From positions 188,674 to 252,673 of the forward strand of contig NZ_HE978635.1 in NCBI RefSeq assembly GCF_000312045.1: a stretch of 64,000 nucleotides of DNA. The letters are read 5' to 3'. Every line of letters begins with the position of its first letter. The stretch's first letter is position 1. The notes below the pieces were generated by a model. The model was not told the DNA's origin and did no database searches. It saw nothing but the letters and a program-made list of their open reading frames with translations. The translations under genes and the position numbers were made by a program. The stretch is from Noviherbaspirillum massiliense JC206. Lineage in GTDB: Bacteria > Pseudomonadota > Gammaproteobacteria > Burkholderiales > Burkholderiaceae_D. Below are positions 51,744 to 61,494 of the stretch, piece by piece.

Positions 51744-54281
51744 ATGAAACAGGCCGGCCAGGCGCCGCGCGGCTGTTCTGCCGAGGAAGCCGCGCGGCGC
51801 CTGAAGCAGGAAGGCTACAACGAGCTTCCAGCCAAAAGGAAACGCGACGCACTCCACATCGTGCTGGAAGTGCTGTGCGAGCCGATGTTCCTGCTGCTGC
51901 TCGGCGCCGGACTGATTTACCTGTTGCTGGGGGATGCCGGCGATGCCCTGATGCTGCTCGGCTTCGTATTCATCACGATGGGAATCACCATCGTCCAGGA
52001 ACGCAGGACCGAACGCGTGCTGGAAACGCTGCGCGACCTGTCGAGCCCGCGTGCGCTGGTGATCCGCGATGGCGAGCAGGAACGTGTTCCGGGCCGCGAA
52101 GTCGTCAGGGGCGACCTGCTGGTGATCGAGGAAGGCGACCGGGTGGCGGCCGACGCGGCCCTGATCGAAGCCCACGACTTGCTGGTGGATGAATCGCTAC
52201 TGACCGGGGAATCGGTGGCGGTGGCCAAGCAGGCGCCGGACAAGGCGCCCGGCCCGGAACAGACAGATTCGGGCGACGCAGGCAGCCGCGTGTACTCGGG
52301 CACCATGGTCGTGCAGGGCGGCGGGCTGGCGCGCGTGACCGCCGTCGGCGCGCAGACCGAACTCGGCAAGATAGGAAAATCCCTGCAGGCACTGCCGACG
52401 GAAAAGAGCCCCTTGCAGCGCGAGATCGGCATGCTGGTCAAGCGCTTTGCCCTGCTCGGCAGTGCCGTCTCGCTGCTGGTGTTCACCCTGTACGGCATCG
52501 CCCGCGCCGACTGGATGAACGGATTGCTGGCCGGGATCACCCTGGCGATGTCGGTGTTGCCGGAAGAATTCACCGTGATCCTGACGGTCTTCATGGCGCT
52601 CGGCGCCTGGCGCATTTCCCGAAGCCGGGTGCTGACCCGGCATACGCCGGTGATCGAAGCCCTGGGTTCGGCCACGGTCCTGTGCGTGGACAAGACCGGG
52701 ACGCTGACGCAGAACCGCATGTCGGTCAAGGCAGCCGTCATCGATGGCCGGGAATTCGCGATCGAAGGCGCGCACCCCGACACGCTTCCGGACGAGGTGC
52801 GCCGGCTGCTCGAATGCAGCGTGCTGGCAAGCGAGATCATGCCTTTCGATCCGATGGAAAAGGCCATCCACCGCAGCCTGGACAGCCTGTCCCCGGACGC
52901 CGGAAAGGCACATCGCGGCTGGTCGCTGGTACATGAATATCCGCTGACGCGCGATTTCCTGGCAATGACCCATGTGTGGGAGGGGACGGATGGCTGCCGG
53001 GTGGCGACCAAGGGCGCGCCGGAAACGATTGCACGCCTGTGTCGGCTTGGCCCGGAGAAAACGAAAGAAGTGCTGGAGCAGGTGCGGCAACTGGCGGCGC
53101 AAGGCATGCGCGTGCTCGGCGTGGCCCGGGCATCGTGCACCGGCAAGCCCTGGCCTTCGCAGCCGGATGCCTTCGCCTTTACCTGGCTCGGGCTGATTGC
53201 ACTGGCCGACCCGCTTCGCCCGCCAGTGCCGGCAGCGGTGCGGGAATGCCACCAGGCGGGCATTCGCGTGGTCATGATTACCGGCGACTATCCGGCAACC
53301 GCCCAGGCGATTGCCAAGGAAGCCGGCATTCCGTCACACCGCGTCATGACCGGGGCGGAACTGGAGTCACTCGACGCCGCTGCCCTGGCACAAGCCGTGC
53401 GCGAGGTGCAGGTATTCGCGCGCATCCGCCCGGAGCAGAAACTGCGGCTGGTGACTGCCTTCAAGTCGAATGGCGAGGTGGTGGCGATGACCGGCGACGG
53501 CGTCAACGACGCACCGGCGCTCAAGGCGGCGCATATCGGCATCAGCATGGGCGAGCGCGGCACCGATGTCGCGCGCGAAGCTTCCTCGCTGGTGCTGCTG
53601 AATGACGACTTCGCATCGATCGTGCATGCCATCGGACTCGGTCGCAGGATCTACGACAACCTGCGCAAGGCGCTGACCTATATCGTCGCGGTGCACCTGC
53701 CGATCGCCGGCATGGCGCTGCTGCCTCTGCTGCTGGGTGCGCCGCTGGCGTTCGCGCCGATTCATATCGTGTTCCTGGAAATGATCATCAATCCTGCCTG
53801 CGCGGTGGTGTTCGAGACGGAGCATGCCGAGAGCGGCATCATGCAGCGGCCGCCGCGCAGCATAGCCGAGCGCCTGTTCGGCGCACGTGATCTGGCGTTC
53901 GCCGTCCTGCAGGGACTGGGGCTGCTGGCAGTCGTTGCCGCCATATATTTCCTTGGCTTGCGTGCCGGTCTGCAGGCCGCAGAAGCCCGGGCTCTTGCCT
54001 TTACCTGCGTGGTGCTCGGCAACCTCAGCCTGATCGTCGTCAACCGCTCGATGCGGCATGGCGTGCTGGAATTGCTGCGCATCCCGAACCAGGCGCAATG
54101 GTGGGTGCTGGGAAGCACTGCCGTGGCGCTGCTGGCGGCGCTGTACATTCCTGCCCTGCAGAACGTATTCCATTTCGCGCCGGTGCAGGGGCGCGACCTC
54201 ATGTGGCCGGTCGCCGCCGGCATTGCCGCCATGGCGTGGTTTGAATTCGTGAAATACGGCTTCAGACAAAAGACCTTGTAA
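51744..54281 (+). CDS. Cation-translocating P-type ATPase
   Basis: An 845-residue membrane pump with the full set of P-type motifs: TGES in the actuator domain, the phosphorylation site DKTGTLT (Asp near residue 316), and the hinge GDGVND. About ten helices are expected, with a C-terminal six-helix group from about 640. The N-terminus (SAEEAARRLKQEGYNELP) is of the P2/calcium-pump type. The M4 ion-site motif is VLPEEFTV instead of PEGL, so ion specificity is not predictable. It is co-directional with the acyl-CoA synthetase gene. Confidence 0.9.
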   Translation: MKQAGQAPRGCSAEEAARRLKQEGYNELPAKRKRDALHIVLEVLCEPMFLLLLGAGLIYLLLGDAGDALMLLGFVFITMGITIVQERRTERVLETLRDLSSPRALVIRDGEQERVPGREVVRGDLLVIEEGDRVAADAALIEAHDLLVDESLLTGESVAVAKQAPDKAPGPEQTDSGDAGSRVYSGTMVVQGGGLARVTAVGAQTELGKIGKSLQALPTEKSPLQREIGMLVKRFALLGSAVSLLVFTLYGIARADWMNGLLAGITLAMSVLPEEFTVILTVFMALGAWRISRSRVLTRHTPVIEALGSATVLCVDKTGTLTQNRMSVKAAVIDGREFAIEGAHPDTLPDEVRRLLECSVLASEIMPFDPMEKAIHRSLDSLSPDAGKAHRGWSLVHEYPLTRDFLAMTHVWEGTDGCRVATKGAPETIARLCRLGPEKTKEVLEQVRQLAAQGMRVLGVARASCTGKPWPSQPDAFAFTWLGLIALADPLRPPVPAAVRECHQAGIRVVMITGDYPATAQAIAKEAGIPSHRVMTGAELESLDAAALAQAVREVQVFARIRPEQKLRLVTAFKSNGEVVAMTGDGVNDAPALKAAHIGISMGERGTDVAREASSLVLLNDDFASIVHAIGLGRRIYDNLRKALTYIVAVHLPIAGMALLPLLLGAPLAFAPIHIVFLEMIINPACAVVFETEHAESGIMQRPPRSIAERLFGARDLAFAVLQGLGLLAVVAAIYFLGLRAGLQAAEARALAFTCVVLGNLSLIVVNRSMRHGVLELLRIPNQAQWWVLGSTAVALLAALYIPALQNVFHFAPVQGRDLMWPVAAGIAAMAWFEFVKYGFRQKTL

Positions 54282-54393
54282 ACCGGCCGCGCAGTGCCTG
54301 TGGATGTGCTTCCCATATCTGCCAGGAAACGTAGAAAGCGAAGACTTTCTATGTTAGCGTTCTTGCAATCCCACCTGGAGAAAGGCAGACCAC

Positions 54394-56181
54394 ATGAGTT
54401 ATGACCTCATCATCCGCGATGGCCTGTTTTTCGACGGCAGCGGGGCGCCCGGCCAGCGGCGCGATATCGGGATCAAGGATGGACGCATTGCCGCCGTCAG
54501 CGCAACGCCATTGGAGACCAGCGGCGCCGAAGTCATCGAAGCTGCCGGCCGCTGGGTCATGCCCGGCTTCCTCGACACCCACACGCATTACGATGCCGAA
54601 CTGCTCGTTGCGCCCGCCCTGAAGGAATCGGTGCGCCACGGGGTGACCACCGTCACCGTCGGCTCCTGCTCGATCAGCATGATCCTGTCCGAGCCGGAAG
54701 ACTGTTCCGACCTGTTTACCCGCGTCGAATCGGTGCCGCGCGCCCAGGTGCTGCCCTTGCTGCAGAAGCGCAAGACCTGGTCCACGCCACGCGATTACGT
54801 GGACTTCCTCGAGCGTCATCCGCTCGGGCCGAATGTCACCTCTTTCCTCGGCCACTCCGACCTGCGGGTGAAAGTGCTGGGCCTGGCACGCGCCGTCGAC
54901 CCGAACGTGCACCCGACGGAAGAGGAAATGCGGCGCATGGAAGCGATCCTGGAAGAAGGCCTGGATGCGGGCCTGCTGGGCCTGTCCACCATGACCCTGC
55001 CCTGGGACAAGCTGGATGGCGACCGCTTCCGCTCGCGGTCCCTGCCTTCCACGTATGCGAGCTGGAAGGAATACCGGCGCTTGAACCGCATCCTGCGCCG
55101 GCGCGGCCGCATTCACCAGGGCGCGCCGAATGTCGTCACCAAGGTCAATGCGCTGCTGTTCCTGTTTGCCAGCTGTGGCCTGTTCCTGCGCAAGCCGCTC
55201 AAGACCACGCTGATCACCCTGATGGATCCCAAGGCCGACCGCTGGCTGCATCGCGTCGTCGGCAAGCTCGCGCATTTCGCCAACAAGGTTTTCGATGCCG
55301 ATTTCCGCTGGCAAGCGTTGCCGACGCCGTTCGAGGTGTATGCCGACGGCATCGACCTCGTGATTTTCGAGGAATTCGGCGCCGGCCAGATGGCGCTGCA
55401 CCTGACCGAGGAAATTGCGCGCAACGCGCTGTTCCAGGATGAAGCCTACCGGCGCAAGTTCCGCCGCGACTATGAAAAGCGCTGGTCGCCGCGCGTCTGG
55501 CACCGCGATTTCCACGATGCGCGCATCGTCGGTTGCCCGGATGCCGCGCTGGTCGGCCAGACCTTCGGCCAGGTGGCCGACGCGCGCGGCATCCATCCGG
55601 TCGATGCCTTCCTCGACCTGGTGGTGGCGCACGGCCGCCTACTGCGCTGGCATACGGTGATCGCCAACGACCGGCCGGAAGCGGTCAAGCGCATCATGCA
55701 GGAGCCGGCCATCCTCGTCAGCTTCGCTGATTCCGGCGCGCACATCCGCAACATGGCTTACTACAGCTTCCCCCTGCGCTTCCTGAAGCTCGTGCGCGAT
55801 GCCGAGCGCGAGGGCCGGCCGCTGATGCCCATCGAAAAGGCGGTCTGGCGCGTGACGGGAGAGCTGGCCGACTGGTTTGGTGTGGATGCCGGCCATTTGC
55901 GCCTGGGGGATCGCGCCGACGTGGTGGTGGTAAATCCCGAGGCCCTGGATGCGCGCCTGGAGGCGTATCACGAAGCGCCGATGGAAGAGCTGGATGGCCT
56001 CATGCGCATGGTCAACCGCAGCGATGGTGCGGTCGACGCCGTGCTGATCAGCGGCCGGGTCGCTTTCCGCGACGGCCGGTTTGCGCCGGACTTTGGTCAT
56101 GCACGCGGTTACGGCCAGTTCCTGCCGGCGGGTGCCGAGGTTCCGCCTGAAGCCCGGGGCAAGCTGGAGCAGGCTGCGTGA
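54394..56181 (+). CDS. Amidohydrolase of the N-acyl-D-amino-acid deacylase type
   Basis: A 595-residue protein. The start (YDLIIRDGLFFDGSGAPGQ) and the metal motif FLDTHTHYDAEL are those of the amidohydrolase superfamily. A Cys in VTVGSCSIS corresponds to the bridging Cys of D-aminoacylases, and FADSGAHIRNM supplies the conserved catalytic Asp. The middle region (about 230-320) is unlike classical D-aminoacylase, so the substrate may differ. RBS GGAGAAAGG precedes the ATG. It is monocistronic. Confidence 0.82.
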   Translation: MSYDLIIRDGLFFDGSGAPGQRRDIGIKDGRIAAVSATPLETSGAEVIEAAGRWVMPGFLDTHTHYDAELLVAPALKESVRHGVTTVTVGSCSISMILSEPEDCSDLFTRVESVPRAQVLPLLQKRKTWSTPRDYVDFLERHPLGPNVTSFLGHSDLRVKVLGLARAVDPNVHPTEEEMRRMEAILEEGLDAGLLGLSTMTLPWDKLDGDRFRSRSLPSTYASWKEYRRLNRILRRRGRIHQGAPNVVTKVNALLFLFASCGLFLRKPLKTTLITLMDPKADRWLHRVVGKLAHFANKVFDADFRWQALPTPFEVYADGIDLVIFEEFGAGQMALHLTEEIARNALFQDEAYRRKFRRDYEKRWSPRVWHRDFHDARIVGCPDAALVGQTFGQVADARGIHPVDAFLDLVVAHGRLLRWHTVIANDRPEAVKRIMQEPAILVSFADSGAHIRNMAYYSFPLRFLKLVRDAEREGRPLMPIEKAVWRVTGELADWFGVDAGHLRLGDRADVVVVNPEALDARLEAYHEAPMEELDGLMRMVNRSDGAVDAVLISGRVAFRDGRFAPDFGHARGYGQFLPAGAEVPPEARGKLEQAA

Positions 56182-56322
56182 AAGCTTCTGCCGGCCCGCG
56201 CCGCTGCCCCTGAAGTCCGGATTCGCGCTTTTTACTCCGGCTGGAGCCGGCAGAACCAGCGAAAGAGTTTCGACTCGAACGACTGTTTCCGATTCTGTTT
56301 CACAAGTGCCGCCAGGTTTTGC

Positions 56323-56353
56323 TTGACCTTCCCGTTGTGGGAGGCTTTACACT
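56323..56353 (+). promoter_or_regulatory. CueR-type copper-responsive promoter 1
   Basis: -35 TTGACC and -10 TACACT are separated by 19 bases, the long spacer used by MerR-family activators. The spacer contains the dyad TTCCC-GTTGT-GGGAGG, close to the CueR consensus. It lies 48 bases upstream of the first copper gene. Confidence 0.75.
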
Positions 56354-56401
56354 TCATAAGTGTCCCGTCTGCAAGCATGGCCGTGTGCTAGACTAAAAAT
56401 C

Positions 56402-56827
56402 ATGAGTCGCATTCTCAAGACGTTAATTTTTTGGCTGCTGATCCTTGCCCTGCCCATCCAGGGCATGGCTGCTGTTGCCACTGCGTCATGCGGGACGGCT
56501 CATCACGATGCCTTGGCTTCCATCGCGGAGCATGACCATTCCGACCATACCCGGTCATTGGCTCAGGGTGGACATGATGCGCACGGAACTGCTGCCATGG
56601 ACGGCCACCACGGGTCCGATAGAACTTCTTACGAGCACCAAGACCACAAGCACTCGTCGTGCAGCGCCTGTGCTGCATGCTGCTTCGGCGCGGTTGCTCC
56701 GCCTCCCTTTGCAGTCTGGAATCCTGCAATTCCCCCCTCGCAATCCGTCATCGTCGCATCTCCTGTTCTTGTCCTCGGTTTTGTTCCGCCGGGCATTGAC
56801 CGCCCTCCACGGCGTCGTTCCGCCTGA
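56402..56827 (+). CDS. His/Cys-rich exported protein of the copper locus
   Basis: A 141-residue protein from the ATG at 56402. It has an N-terminal signal-like helix (TLIFWLLILALPIQGMAA), a His-rich segment (about residues 36-80, with EHDHSD, GGHDAHG, DGHHG and EHQDHKHSS) and a Cys cluster (CSACAACC). A hydrophobic stretch follows and the tail is basic. It resembles the small metal-binding proteins that begin copper or cobalt-zinc resistance operons. It is probably a periplasmic or membrane copper-binding protein. A CueR-type promoter precedes it. Confidence 0.65.
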   Translation: MSRILKTLIFWLLILALPIQGMAAVATASCGTAHHDALASIAEHDHSDHTRSLAQGGHDAHGTAAMDGHHGSDRTSYEHQDHKHSSCSACAACCFGAVAPPPFAVWNPAIPPSQSVIVASPVLVLGFVPPGIDRPPRRRSA

Positions 56828-56923
56828 TCACAGCTAAGCGCAAACGCCAGGATCTGCCTGCGTCTTGAGCGCTTTGGTCCATCGCGCGCATCCCTGCGCT
56901 CGCATCAGAATTCGAGGAATACG

Positions 56924-57328
56924 ATGTCAATACAGAAATTACTTGCCATGACGGCGGCTGCCATACTGCCGCTTGCCGCGATCGCACAAGAAAAACAAGC
57001 CGGCTGGAATCCCGCCGATCCGAATTCTCCCGCAACGCAATTCCAGTACGAGTCTGCGTTCAAGGCTTACCTTGCCGCCGATGACGAGGGCGCTCCGCCG
57101 GACCAGGGATGGCGCGCCGCCAATGCCGCGCTGGTTCCGCAAGACGGGCAGCAGGGCAGCCAACAAGGAGACTCCGCCGGACATGCCGGGCATGGGGCAG
57201 GTATGGAGGGCTCCATGAACGCCATGCCAAGCCATGCGCATCACATGATGTCCCCTGCACCCGTCCAGGCTGGCGCGGCTCCGGCAGTGGAACGGGAACC
57301 GGCCGGCCACGGCCACCATCATCACTAA
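56924..57328 (+). CDS. His-rich periplasmic protein of the copper locus
   Basis: A 134-residue protein with a Sec signal (LLAMTAAAILPLAAIAQ). The mature part starts with a conserved-looking segment (SPATQFQYESAFKAYLAADD) and ends in a Met/His-rich tail (HAGHGAGMEG, HAHHMMSP, GHGHHHH), a typical copper-binding composition. Genes like this commonly sit just before the TolC-like gene in copper operons. The exact role is unknown. Confidence 0.7.
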   Translation: MSIQKLLAMTAAAILPLAAIAQEKQAGWNPADPNSPATQFQYESAFKAYLAADDEGAPPDQGWRAANAALVPQDGQQGSQQGDSAGHAGHGAGMEGSMNAMPSHAHHMMSPAPVQAGAAPAVEREPAGHGHHHH

Positions 57329-57339
57329 GCGAGACTGCG

Positions 57340-58749
57340 ATGACAATTAAAAAGTGTTCACGCTCCGCAATGGCAGTTGCCGTCGCGCTGGCCACACTTA
57401 CCCTGGCGGGATGTGCAACATTTTCCAGGGACGGCGGCTTCGACACCGTGTCGGCGCTGACCAGGGAAAGAACCGGGCAAGGCGTGCAGAAGCCCGCCAC
57501 CGATGCGGATGCCACTGCCCGGTCCCAGGCAAGGCAGTTGCTCACGAAGCCGCTCACACCGGATTCAGCCGTGCAAATCGCGCTGTTGAACAACCGGGGA
57601 TTGCAATCCGCGTTCGCTGAACTGGGCATTGCCGAGGCTGAGCTGGTGCAGGCCGGCAGAATGCGCAACCCCGGTTTCTCCTTTGGCCGCCTGCAGGGCG
57701 GGGGCGAAATCGAAATCGACCGCAGCGTGATGTTCGACCTGGTGAACCTCCTGACCGTCCCCTGGCGCAGCGGCATCGAGCAGCGCCGCTTCGAGCAGGC
57801 CAAACTCGCCGCCGCGGCGCAAGCCGTGCAGCTCGCTGCCGACACCCGCCGCGCCTATTTCAACGCGGTCGCCGCCGCACAGACGGCGCAATACATGGAG
57901 CAGGTCAAGGACGCCGCCGAAGCCAGCGCCGAACTGGCGCGCCGGCTGGCCCGGGTGGGCAACTGGAGCAAGCTGGACCAGGCCCGCGAACAAGCCTTCT
58001 ATGCCGACGCGACGGCGCAACTGGCCCGTGCTCGCCACAACGCCGTGGCCGCGCGCGAACAGCTGACGCGCCTGCTCGGCGTATGGGGCGAGCAGGTCGA
58101 ATACAAGTTGCCGGAACGTCTTCCTGATTTGCCACAGGCGCCGAATGAGCTGGGCTACGCCGAACAGAAGGCCATGGAGCAGCGCCTCGATGTGCTGATG
58201 GCCAGGCGGGACGCGGAGGCGACGGCCAGTTCCCTGGGACTGAGCAAGGCTACCCGCTTCGTCAACGTGCTCGAAGCCGGCTACCAGAACAAGAGCCAGA
58301 CTGGCCAGCCGCGGCAGAACGGCTACGAAATTTCGCTCGAGCTTCCGCTGTTCGACTGGGGCGGCGCGCGCACGGCAAAGGCCGAGGCGCTCTACATGCA
58401 GGCCGTGCACCGCACGGCGGATATCGCGGTACGTGCCCGGTCCGAAGTGCGCGAAGCGTATTCGGCCTACCGGACTTCCTATGACGTGGCCCGGCACTAC
58501 CGCGATGAAGTCGTACCGCTGCGCAAGAAGATTTCCGACGAGGTCCTGCTGCGCTACAACGGCATGCTCGCCAGCGTGTTCGAATTGCTCGCCGATGCGC
58601 GCGACCAGGTCAGCAGCGTGAACGCGGCCATCGAAGCGCAACGCGACTTCTGGATTGCCGAGACCGACCTGCAAGCCGCCATCAATGGCAGCGGCGGCAG
58701 CCCCACCCCGCTCCGGGCATCCGCATCCGGCGGTGCCGCCAAAGAATAA
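57340..58749 (+). CDS. TolC-family outer membrane lipoprotein of the copper locus
   Basis: A 469-residue protein from the ATG at 57340. The signal peptide ends in a lipobox (LATLTLAGC, Cys near residue 23). Two outer membrane efflux repeats are visible: one around DSAVQIALLNNRGLQSAF and one around YEISLELPLFDWGGARTAK. It would form the outer membrane channel for export. No RND pump or adaptor genes are adjacent, so the partner is not known. It is 11 bases downstream of the His-rich gene. Confidence 0.88.
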   Translation: MTIKKCSRSAMAVAVALATLTLAGCATFSRDGGFDTVSALTRERTGQGVQKPATDADATARSQARQLLTKPLTPDSAVQIALLNNRGLQSAFAELGIAEAELVQAGRMRNPGFSFGRLQGGGEIEIDRSVMFDLVNLLTVPWRSGIEQRRFEQAKLAAAAQAVQLAADTRRAYFNAVAAAQTAQYMEQVKDAAEASAELARRLARVGNWSKLDQAREQAFYADATAQLARARHNAVAAREQLTRLLGVWGEQVEYKLPERLPDLPQAPNELGYAEQKAMEQRLDVLMARRDAEATASSLGLSKATRFVNVLEAGYQNKSQTGQPRQNGYEISLELPLFDWGGARTAKAEALYMQAVHRTADIAVRARSEVREAYSAYRTSYDVARHYRDEVVPLRKKISDEVLLRYNGMLASVFELLADARDQVSSVNAAIEAQRDFWIAETDLQAAINGSGGSPTPLRASASGGAAKE

Positions 58750-58767
58750 GCTGAAAGGATTTGCATC

Positions 58768-60141
58768 ATGGTATCTCGCAGAGATTTCTTCAAGAATGCT
58801 GGCGTGCTCGCCGTCGGCGCCGGTCTTGTGAGCCGTGTCGGCGCTGCGTCGCTGCCGGAAGCGGCCACCATGGATGGCCCGGCCACCAAGGCGCCACCTC
58901 CGCCACCCAATGGCCGCCCGTATCGACCGGTCATCACGCTCAACGGCTGGTCGCTGCCCTGGCGCATGAACAATGGCGTCAAGGAATTCCACCTGGTGGC
59001 CGAGCCAGTCGTGCGCGAAATCGCCCCCGGCATGAAAGCCAACCTGTGGGGCTACAACGGCCAGTCGCCGGGGCCGACCATCGAAGTCGTCGAAGGCGAC
59101 CGCGTGCGGATTTTCGTGACGAACCGCTTGCCGGAAGCCACCAGCGTGCACTGGCACGGCCAGCGCCTGCCGAGCGGCATGGATGGCGTCACCGGACTGA
59201 CGCAGCCCGCCATCCCGCCGGGCAAAACCTTTGTCTATGAATTTGTCGCGCAGCGCGCCGGTACCTTCATGTATCACCCGCACGCGGACGAGATGACGCA
59301 AATGGCAATGGGCATGATGGGGTTCTGGGTCACGCATCCGCGCAATCAGGCCGATCATTCGGTCGACCGCGATTACGTGATGCTGCTCAGTTCCTACGAC
59401 ATCGACCCGGGCACCTACACCCCGCGGGTCAACACCATGACCGAGTTCAACATCTGGGCAGTGAATACCCGCACCTTCCCCGGCATCGCGCCTATCGTTG
59501 CCGCCACTGGCGACCGCGTGCGCATGCGCATCGGCAATCTGACGATGACGAACCACCCGATGCACCTGCACGGCTTCTCGATGGAGGTCACGGGTACCGA
59601 TGGCGGCTGGGTGCCGAAGAGCGCGCGCTGGCCCGAAACGGTGGTGGACATCGGTGTGGGCCAGATGCGCAACGTCGAGTTCATCGCCGATGTCGCCGGC
59701 GACTGGGCATTCCACTGCCACAAGTCGCATCACACCATGGGGCCCATGGGACATGCCGTCCCCACCATGATAGGCGTGAAGCAGGATGACATCGTCAAGA
59801 AGATCAACAAGCTGGTACCGGAATACATGGCGATGGGCGACAAGGGCATGGGCGACATGGGCAGCATGCAAATGCCGATTCCGGACAACACCTTGCCGAT
59901 GATGGATGGGCAAGGGCCGTTCGGAAACATAGAAATGGGTGGCATGGTCATGGTCGTCAAGGTGCGTGATGGCCTGCCGCGCAACGACTACCGCGATCCG
60001 GGCTGGTATCAGCATCCGAAAGGGACCGTTGCCTACGAATGGACAGGCGAGGTACCGGCCGCTCCGAAGGCTCCCGCCGTCGACAGCGGCAAACCCGGCC
60101 TTGAACTCAAGGTCCGCAAGCCGCAGGGTCACAATCACTAA
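58768..60141 (+). CDS. Multicopper oxidase (CopA/CueO-like)
   Basis: A 457-residue periplasmic enzyme with a Tat signal (SRRDFFKNAGVLAVGAG). The four copper-binding motifs are present: SVHWHGQRLPSGMDG, FMYHPHADEM, NHPMHLHG and WAFHCHKSHHTMGPMGH. A Met-rich tail (about 355-395, with DMGSMQMP and LPMMDGQG) should bind Cu(I). It oxidises Cu(I) to the less toxic Cu(II). RBS AAAGGA precedes the ATG, and its TAA overlaps a possible ATG of copC. Confidence 0.93.
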   Translation: MVSRRDFFKNAGVLAVGAGLVSRVGAASLPEAATMDGPATKAPPPPPNGRPYRPVITLNGWSLPWRMNNGVKEFHLVAEPVVREIAPGMKANLWGYNGQSPGPTIEVVEGDRVRIFVTNRLPEATSVHWHGQRLPSGMDGVTGLTQPAIPPGKTFVYEFVAQRAGTFMYHPHADEMTQMAMGMMGFWVTHPRNQADHSVDRDYVMLLSSYDIDPGTYTPRVNTMTEFNIWAVNTRTFPGIAPIVAATGDRVRMRIGNLTMTNHPMHLHGFSMEVTGTDGGWVPKSARWPETVVDIGVGQMRNVEFIADVAGDWAFHCHKSHHTMGPMGHAVPTMIGVKQDDIVKKINKLVPEYMAMGDKGMGDMGSMQMPIPDNTLPMMDGQGPFGNIEMGGMVMVVKVRDGLPRNDYRDPGWYQHPKGTVAYEWTGEVPAAPKAPAVDSGKPGLELKVRKPQGHNH

Positions 60142-60161
60142 TGCCTCTGACAGGAACCCAC

Positions 60162-60530
60162 ATGAAAGCGTCACGCAAATTTGCCCTATCCATGCTGTTC
60201 GCTGCGGCTGCCGCAGCGGGCACCACTGCAGCATGGGCACACGCGAGCCTGCAAAGCGCCGAGCCCGCAAAAGATGCGGAGGTCGCCGCGCCGAAGGAAG
60301 TGACGCTCCGCTTCAATGAGAAGCTGGAAGCTGCCTTCAGCACCGCCAGGGTGGTGGATGGCAATGGCAAGCCCGTGACCACCGGGAAGGCGACGCTCGA
60401 CTCGACCGATCCGTCGGTCATGAAGCTGGCGCTGCCGCCACTGGCGCCGGGCAAGTACACGGTCCAGTTCGTGGTGGTCGGACACGACGGCCACCGCCGC
60501 AAGGGTGAGTACGCCTTCTCCGTGAAGTAA
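60162..60530 (+). CDS. copC: Periplasmic copper-binding protein CopC
   Basis: From the ATG at 60162 (RBS CAGGAAC) the product has 122 residues; ATG 60141, overlapping the previous stop, adds seven. The signal peptide ends AAWA, so the mature protein starts with His, which is the Cu(II) ligand of CopC. HASLQSAEPAKDAEV and the C-terminal VGHDGHRRKGEYAF (Asp and His ligands) confirm the family. It delivers or buffers copper for CopD, encoded 3 bases downstream. Confidence 0.92.
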   Translation: MKASRKFALSMLFAAAAAAGTTAAWAHASLQSAEPAKDAEVAAPKEVTLRFNEKLEAAFSTARVVDGNGKPVTTGKATLDSTDPSVMKLALPPLAPGKYTVQFVVVGHDGHRRKGEYAFSVK

Positions 60531-60533
60531 GGA

Positions 60534-61451
60534 ATGGAATCGACCTTCCCCCAAGCGGCCTCGACGGCGCTCGTCAATATCAGCCTGGCGTGGATAGCCG
60601 GCGTGCTGGCTTGCCGCTTCTGGCTGATAAAGCGCACAGCACGGTGGCAATCAGCCGTCGCCCAACGACTGTCGCGAGCGACGACCATCGGACTGGCGGC
60701 CTGCATGGCGGCGATTGTGCTGTCACTGTGGACCGAGTCTGCGCTGATGGGGGATGTCCCATGGCTCGACGCTTGGCCTGCATTCCGCGACATGCTCGTC
60801 TCTACCCACTATGGTCATGCGGGCATCGCTGCGCTGGGGATTCTCGCGCTCGCGATCGCTGCACAGCTGGTCCTGTGCAGGGCCTGCAGCGAACGATGGT
60901 GTCTGATTATTTTGAGCAGCCTGTTTGCATTGCTGGGCGTGGCAAGGGTGGCCATTGGCCATGCCTACGAACACGGCCCCTTCAGTCTGGCCGTCGTCGT
61001 GGAATGGCTGCACATCGTTTCCATGTCGCTTTGGGCGGGTATCGTGTTTGTCGCAGGCTGGCTGGCGCTGCCCGGCGTGTTACGCGCGGAAGCGCAACCC
61101 ACGACTGAACGCACGGCGTTTCTGACGTCGATGTCCGACTGGGCTGCCGGCGCGCTGGTCGTCATCCTTGCGACAGGCGCTTACAACGCATTCCGAGTGC
61201 TCGGAAGTCCAGCAGATTTTGTCCGGACGCCATACGGTAACGTTCTTCTGCTGAAGCTTTGCCTCGTCATTGCTGCCATCGCCCTGGGTGGCTTCAACAA
61301 GTTCGTCGGTCTGCCGGCGGTCTTGCAGTCCGCAGACGGTCAGCAAGGACTACGCACCGTGATTGCAGTCCTGCGCGTGGAGTCGATTGCCTTACTGCTT
61401 GTCCTGGCAGCCGCAGCCGTGCTGACGAGCAGTGCTCCGCCAGGCACCTGA
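60534..61451 (+). CDS. copD: Inner membrane copper transport protein CopD
   Basis: A 305-residue membrane protein with about eight helices and few soluble loops. His residues in VEWLHIVSMSLWAG and the segment GAYNAFRVLGSPADFVRTPY, then GNVLLLKLCLVIAAI, are typical of CopD/YebZ. It works with CopC, perhaps importing copper for oxidase or multicopper oxidase loading. It is tightly linked to copC. Confidence 0.9.
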   Translation: MESTFPQAASTALVNISLAWIAGVLACRFWLIKRTARWQSAVAQRLSRATTIGLAACMAAIVLSLWTESALMGDVPWLDAWPAFRDMLVSTHYGHAGIAALGILALAIAAQLVLCRACSERWCLIILSSLFALLGVARVAIGHAYEHGPFSLAVVVEWLHIVSMSLWAGIVFVAGWLALPGVLRAEAQPTTERTAFLTSMSDWAAGALVVILATGAYNAFRVLGSPADFVRTPYGNVLLLKLCLVIAAIALGGFNKFVGLPAVLQSADGQQGLRTVIAVLRVESIALLLVLAAAAVLTSSAPPGT

Positions 61452-61494
61452 TATCAACCCTGTTATCGCTGTTCCAAGGAAAGGAAACACATCG

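Noticed and set aside
49004-51745. A 913-codon antisense frame opposite the acyl-CoA synthetase gene
   Set aside because: The same GC-bias artefact; the sense strand carries all recognised domains.
57565-60270. A 901-codon antisense frame opposite the TolC-like and multicopper oxidase genes
   Set aside because: It spans two real genes and their spacer and has no recognisable protein family.
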